From NCBI GenBank assembly GCA_900759225.1, contig CAAEUM010000033.1, positions 1 to 8,573 on the forward strand: 8,573 bases of DNA, read 5' to 3'. This document shows positions 5,279 through 8,573 of the stretch, one piece after another. A program made the position numbers and the translations under genes. Positions within the stretch are counted from its first letter, which is position 1, and each line of letters opens with the position of its first letter. The DNA comes from Lachnospiraceae bacterium. Its GTDB lineage: Bacteria; Bacillota; Clostridia; Lachnospirales; Lachnospiraceae. The notes beneath the pieces are model-generated. The model made no database searches. It was not told the DNA's origin and was given only the letters and a program-made list of their open reading frames with translations.

Positions 5279-5600
5279 TTTTTTTTGAAACCTCCAAAGA
5301 ATGGAAGGGCTTTTGTTCATTCCATATAATATTTTATGGTTATTCTTCCTTTTTTATACGATTTCACAGTTTAATTTTTACGTTTTTATTACATTATTGT
5401 TAAAAATTATTTTTGTTAATTTTAAAACACTCTTTACGATGTGTTTTATGTAAACATTTTTTGGAGAAATCCGGTAGAAAATATCCTTTTTCTTCCTTAT
5501 AATAAAGATAACCGGTTTTGAAGTTTTTAAACAGAAAAATGTAACAGTTCATCCAGAAGACATATGACGTAATAAATAATATGGAAAACACAATAACCAC
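5279..5600. other. AT-rich intergenic region, no gene supported
   Basis: This stretch of about 320 bp upstream of the hydrolase promoter is very AT-rich and carries no reading frame with a ribosome site or family resemblance. It contains a near-match to the WalR box (5377-5393), an 8-bp inverted repeat TAAAACAC/GTGTTTTA (5423-5430 and 5441-5448, 10-base loop) and an 11-base copy of the mobile-like element's terminus (5541-5551, GTAACAGTTCA). AT-rich DNA of this kind could bend and serve as an upstream promoter element. I see nothing else in it. Confidence 0.6.
5377..5393 (-). promoter_or_regulatory. Degenerate second WalR-like box
   Basis: The minus strand reads TGTAAT, five bases, then CGTAAA: eleven of twelve consensus positions with the right spacing. 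It is about 115 bp upstream of the first box. In such AT-rich DNA a chance match is plausible. Confidence 0.3.
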
Positions 5601-5630
5601 AAAAAAAGGGCCCCGCAAAAAAGGGACCCT
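5601..5630 (-). terminator. Intrinsic terminator of the xdh-permease operon
   Basis: On the minus strand AGGGTCCC pairs with GGGGCCCT (8 bp, one U-G wobble) around a loop of TTTTTTGC and is followed by seven T residues. It begins about 35 bp after the permease stop and marks the end of the purine operon. Confidence 0.9.
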
Positions 5631-5664
5631 CTTCTTTCAATCTCACATGTATCAGCCATTCACA

Positions 5665-7050
5665 TCACTGCTGATCAAGCTTCTTCACATCCATATCCTT
5701 TGGAAGGACCAGGCTTAAAATAATAGATACCACAAACACTACCGCTACCACGTTTGCTGAAAATACAGACTGGATCATCTGTGGGAAAATATCCCAGATA
5801 CCAATCTCACTGGCTGTGGTAAAGCCGATACCGATGGATAAAGACAGGGCGGCAATGGTAATATTTCTCTGTGAGAAACCGCAGTCAGCTACCATCTGGA
5901 TACCGGAGGTCAAGATCGTACCAAACATCATAATGGTACAGCCTCCCAGGACTGCGTCCGGAAGAGAGGCAAAAAAGTTACCTACCGGCGGAAGAAGTCC
6001 TGCCAGGATCATGCAGGCAGCGCCAGTCATGATCGTAAATCGGTTCACTACCTTTGTCATATTTATAAGACCTACGTTCTGTGAGAAGGAGGTTACAGGC
6101 GGACAGCCAAAGAGGCCGGAAATAAAGGAGCCATAGCCGTCACAGCCTAAAGAGCCGGAAATTTCCTCTCCTGTAATCTGACGGTTTAATCCTCCCGCTA
6201 CCAAAGCAGAGGTGTCGCCAATGGTCTCAGCTGCAGATACCATAAAAATGATACAGGCTGAAAGAATAGCTCCCGGATAAAATTCTGGTTTAAAAGGCAG
6301 GAAATGAGGAAGGGAGACCATTCCGCCTGACATGATCATGGACAGATCTACCTTTCCCATAAAAATAGCCAGGATATAGCCTACTACCAGTCCTGCCAGA
6401 ACTGAAAGCTGCTTTAAATATCCCTTTGCAAAAATATTCCACAGCAGGCAGGTAACCAGGGTAACCGTTCCTAAGATCAGATTCTGTGCAGAACCGAAGT
6501 CCTCATTGTAACCACCGCCAAACGACCTGGCTCCTACCGTAAAAAGCGAAAATCCAATGGCCGTTACAACAGATGCAGCCACAATGGGAGTAATGATCTT
6601 CCTCCAGTATTTTGCCAGAAGCCCCAGCGTTCCCTCAAAGAGGCCTCCGATCATAACAGCTCCCACAACTGCCGGATAACCGTAATTTGCAGCAATGGTA
6701 CTGAGCACTGTCACAAAGGTAAAGCTCACACCCATAACCACCGGAAGCTTTGAGCCAATGCGCCAGATCGGATAAAGCTGGATCAGCGTGGCAATACCTG
6801 CCACAAACATGGCGTTCTGCAAAAGCATACCCAGCTGCGCCTGTGTAAGAGGCGTTTTGGATGCCCCTGCAATAATGGTAATGGGCGCCAGATTGGATAC
6901 AAACATGGCTAAAATATGCTGCAGCCCAAAGGGGATTGCCTTTCCAATAGGAACTCTTCCCTCCAGCCTGTATATATTGTTAATGCTGCAATCTACTGCA
7001 CCACCTGCAGTATTCTCTGTATTCTTCCCCATAATATTCACCGCTTTCAT
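5665..7050 (-). CDS. NCS2/NAT-family purine (xanthine or urate) permease
   Basis: A 461-residue inner-membrane symporter with a hydrophobicity pattern fitting the 14 segments of the NCS2 family. Substrate-site motifs are intact: the first-helix QH (44-45), SAAETIGD with E275, D304 in LGCDGYGSF, and the NAT signature QNVGLINMTK (324-333) with Q324 and N325. In the family, a Q-N pair in this signature marks purine transporters such as E. coli XanQ, as opposed to uracil carriers. It follows xdhC by 63 bp with no terminator between, so it is probably co-transcribed and brings the hydroxylase its substrate. The start is uncertain. The ATG at 7050 lacks a clear ribosome site and is preceded by a small GGTGCC/GGCGCC hairpin (7053-7068), while the in-frame ATG at 7032 has GGTGA five bases upstream, giving 455 residues. 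Xanthine versus urate cannot be decided here. Confidence 0.92.
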   Translation of the reverse strand: MKAVNIMGKNTENTAGGAVDCSINNIYRLEGRVPIGKAIPFGLQHILAMFVSNLAPITIIAGASKTPLTQAQLGMLLQNAMFVAGIATLIQLYPIWRIGSKLPVVMGVSFTFVTVLSTIAANYGYPAVVGAVMIGGLFEGTLGLLAKYWRKIITPIVAASVVTAIGFSLFTVGARSFGGGYNEDFGSAQNLILGTVTLVTCLLWNIFAKGYLKQLSVLAGLVVGYILAIFMGKVDLSMIMSGGMVSLPHFLPFKPEFYPGAILSACIIFMVSAAETIGDTSALVAGGLNRQITGEEISGSLGCDGYGSFISGLFGCPPVTSFSQNVGLINMTKVVNRFTIMTGAACMILAGLLPPVGNFFASLPDAVLGGCTIMMFGTILTSGIQMVADCGFSQRNITIAALSLSIGIGFTTASEIGIWDIFPQMIQSVFSANVVAVVFVVSIILSLVLPKDMDVKKLDQQ

Positions 7051-7113
7051 GTTGGTGCCGTCAGGCGCCTCTTACCTTTCCCCCCAGCAAAAAGCGCTCT
7101 GCGGCACAGCCTT

Positions 7114-7605
7114 CTATGCTTCCTTATGTGTCGTCTGATATACCTCTTCCACGATCCTTTCCATTGCATTTAAAATATTTTCGTAACCGGTACACCGGCA
7201 TAAATGACCAGAGATCAGCTTTTTAAGCTCCTCCCTGTTATATTTCTTTCCTGTCCCCACAATCTCTACCGCACTCATGATCAGGCCCGGTGTACAGAAG
7301 CCGCACTGCACAGCCGCTTCCTCAATAAATGCCTTCTGGATCGGGGAAAGCTCACCGTTTGGTCCCTTTAAGCCCTCTACTGTCATGACGCTCTTTCCAT
7401 CAGCCCACATAGCCAGATAAATACAGCTGTCAATGGCTTCCCCGTTTACAAGCACCGTACACGCGCCGCACTCTCCGACCTCACAGCCCTTCTTTACTGA
7501 AGTCAGTCCCAGGCGCAGCCGCAGGGTATCAAGAAGGGACTCCCTCTCATCGACCGCCAGTTCCTGCTCTTTTCCATTTACCTTCATATGTATGATCTTA
7601 AGCAT
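7114..7605 (-). CDS. xdhC: Xanthine dehydrogenase iron-sulfur subunit ([2Fe-2S] x2)
   Basis: This 163-residue subunit carries electrons from the molybdenum centre to FAD. The N-terminal ferredoxin-like fold has the plant-type cluster cysteines in [16 protein letters not shown] (C41, C46, C49) plus C61. The C-terminal four-helix domain has the second cluster: QCGFCTPG (C101, C104) and HLCRCTGY (C136, C138). All eight ligands are present. I chose the ATG at 7605 because GGAGGTGG (rc of 7611-7618) stands five bases upstream and the protein then starts at the usual place for the family. The frame stays open to 7665, but only within xdhB. The start overlaps the xdhB stop by 8 bp, implying coupled translation. 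The length and the A-B-C gene order match E. coli xdhABC. Other molybdenum hydroxylases share this subunit, so xanthine as substrate is supported mainly by its partners. Confidence 0.94.
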   Translation of the reverse strand: MLKIIHMKVNGKEQELAVDERESLLDTLRLRLGLTSVKKGCEVGECGACTVLVNGEAIDSCIYLAMWADGKSVMTVEGLKGPNGELSPIQKAFIEEAAVQCGFCTPGLIMSAVEIVGTGKKYNREELKKLISGHLCRCTGYENILNAMERIVEEVYQTTHKEA

Positions 7606-8488
7606 GATAGCCACCTCCTGCTCTTCTGACAGATTCTGCAAGTGCCCTCTTTGCCAGCTCCTCAATCAGCTGTAAGCGGAACTCCTTTGATGCTCTCCAG
7701 GAGGAACGCGGATTTACTTCTGTGAGAGCTGTTTTTGCAAACTGTTCTGCCGCTTCTAAATCCCCCGCCTTTGCACCTTTCAGGCCTTCCTCTGCCTTCC
7801 GACAGCGCAGGGGTGTGGGCCCGGCCACCCCATAGCCCAGGCGCACGTCCTCGATCACTGTCTTATCTTCTGAAAGTTTTACACGCACTGCACAGCCTAA
7901 GGTGGCGATCTCCATGGCCTTCCGCTTTCCGTACTTTATGTAGTGTCCGTACCAGCCCTCATAATCCTCCTTTGCAATGATAAAACCGGTACATACCTCT
8001 TCCCTGGCTCTTACAGTCCGCCCGGGGCCTGTATAAAATTCACAGATTGGAACACTTCGTTCTCCCTCTGGCCCGGTCAGAAGTACCTTTGCATTTAAAG
8101 TCCACATGGTAGAGGCCGAATCTGCCGAAGTAGCCCCATTGCATATATTCCCGCCAATGGTTCCTGTGTTGCGGATCTGGGGCCCGCCTACCATATCCAC
8201 CGCCTCTCCCAGCATAGGGATCAGCTTCTGAATCAGGGGATCATTTGTAATATGGGAAAATGAGGTCGCAGCTCCAATCCATAAATCTCCATTTTCCAGA
8301 ACTTTTACCCCCTTAAGCTCCGGGATATTATGGATGGACACTAGAGCCCGTCCTGCATCCTTCCCCTCACGCACACGGATCAGCACATCCGTACCGCCGC
8401 TGATGATCTCTGCATCCGGCTCCTTCACCAAAGCCTGCACAGCATCCTGTACATCCTTTGCCTCATAAAATGACTTTATATCAAACAT
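7598..8488 (-). CDS. xdhB: Xanthine dehydrogenase FAD-binding subunit
   Basis: A 296-residue flavoprotein subunit that passes electrons from the iron-sulfur clusters to NAD+. Two FAD-binding stretches are clear: SGGTDVLIRVREG (30-42) and the glycine-rich QIRNTGTIGGNICNGATSAD (104-123). The C-terminal CO_dehydrogenase flavoprotein domain ends with PRSSWRASKEFRL (260-272), which from memory is identical in E. coli XdhB, a protein of nearly the same length (292). That makes the xanthine dehydrogenase branch more likely than CO dehydrogenase or nicotinate hydroxylase. The ATG at 8488 has AAGGAG (rc of 8497-8502) eight bases upstream, and only about 20 bp separate it from the preceding stop. It is the second gene of the operon and shares 8 bp with xdhC. 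Confidence 0.95.
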   Translation of the reverse strand: MFDIKSFYEAKDVQDAVQALVKEPDAEIISGGTDVLIRVREGKDAGRALVSIHNIPELKGVKVLENGDLWIGAATSFSHITNDPLIQKLIPMLGEAVDMVGGPQIRNTGTIGGNICNGATSADSASTMWTLNAKVLLTGPEGERSVPICEFYTGPGRTVRAREEVCTGFIIAKEDYEGWYGHYIKYGKRKAMEIATLGCAVRVKLSEDKTVIEDVRLGYGVAGPTPLRCRKAEEGLKGAKAGDLEAAEQFAKTALTEVNPRSSWRASKEFRLQLIEELAKRALAESVRRAGGGYHA

Positions 8489-8508
8489 ACCTTATTCTCC
8501 TTCCACTC

Positions 8509-8573
8509 TCAGATAAGTCCCTTCTCTTTAAATGCCGCGATCAACCGCTGTGCTGTCATAGGCGCAGTGTTCA
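8509..8573 (-). CDS. xdhA: C-terminal end of the probable xanthine dehydrogenase molybdenum subunit
   Basis: Only the last 20 codons are inside the window, reading NTAPMTAQRLIAAFKEKGLI and then TGA (8511-8509). The pattern of a Pro-Met/Val-Thr turn followed by a short amphipathic helix is usual at the C-terminus of large molybdenum hydroxylase subunits. The position 20 bp before xdhB matches the xdhA-xdhB-xdhC order. Too little sequence is present to see the molybdopterin or active-site residues, so the call rests mostly on context. Confidence 0.65.
   Translation of the reverse strand, partial: NTAPMTAQRLIAAFKEKGLI

Noticed and set aside
5400..5618. 72-codon minus-strand frame in the AT-rich gap
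   Set aside because: It would start inside the terminator of the purine operon and lacks a convincing ribosome site and promoter; its Phe/Lys/Tyr-rich composition simply reflects AT-rich DNA.
1..8573. CRISPR array, tRNA or rRNA genes, phage or defence genes
   Set aside because: I found no regularly spaced repeats, cloverleaf with tRNA-type loops, rRNA-like sequence, or nuclease, integrase or transposase reading frame on either strand.

Overview
The window is a stretch of a Firmicutes (class Clostridia) genome, most likely from the family Lachnospiraceae. I infer this from strong purine-rich Shine-Dalgarno sequences before nearly every gene, sigma-A type promoters, U-tailed intrinsic terminators, moderate GC with AT-rich intergenic DNA, a YtrA-type GntR regulator with its ABC transporter, an ATP-dependent PEP carboxykinase and a SleB-like wall hydrolase. 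I cannot fix the genus from this sequence. Every gene I can support is on the minus strand, so transcription runs from high to low coordinates.

In transcription order: (1) 8573-5601 is the distal part of a purine operon. It holds the last codons of a probable molybdenum-subunit gene (xdhA), then xdhB (FAD subunit), xdhC (two [2Fe-2S] clusters), an NCS2 purine permease and a strong terminator. The permease would import a purine and the three-subunit hydroxylase would oxidise it. (2) 5600-4279 is a 550-bp AT-rich regulatory region followed by a membrane-anchored SleB-family wall hydrolase. Its promoter carries an exact match to the WalR (YycF) binding consensus directly upstream of the -35 box, which suggests control by the essential WalRK wall-homeostasis system. 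(3) 4281-4113 is a small non-coding element with 12-bp terminal inverted repeats and flanking 8-bp direct repeats. It can fold almost completely into a cloverleaf, and one copy of the flanking repeat contains the hydrolase stop codon. (4) 4092-3411 is a single-gene unit for a YhcH/YjgK/YiaL (DUF386) sugar-anomerase-like protein, with its own promoter and terminator. (5) 3400-1584 is pckA, with a near-consensus promoter, two small inverted repeats around its control region and a clear terminator. (6) 1509-1 is a GntR (YtrA subfamily) regulator, an ABC ATPase and the start of an ABC permease, in overlapping frames with internal Shine-Dalgarno sites. A palindromic operator candidate spans the GntR gene's -10 box, which fits autoregulation.

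Most of the window is ordinary core metabolism and envelope biology. The parts most worth a second look are the cloverleaf mobile-like element at 4113-4281 and the WalR box at 5262-5278. I found no rRNA, tRNA, CRISPR array, transposase gene or phage gene, and no clearly new multi-gene system.
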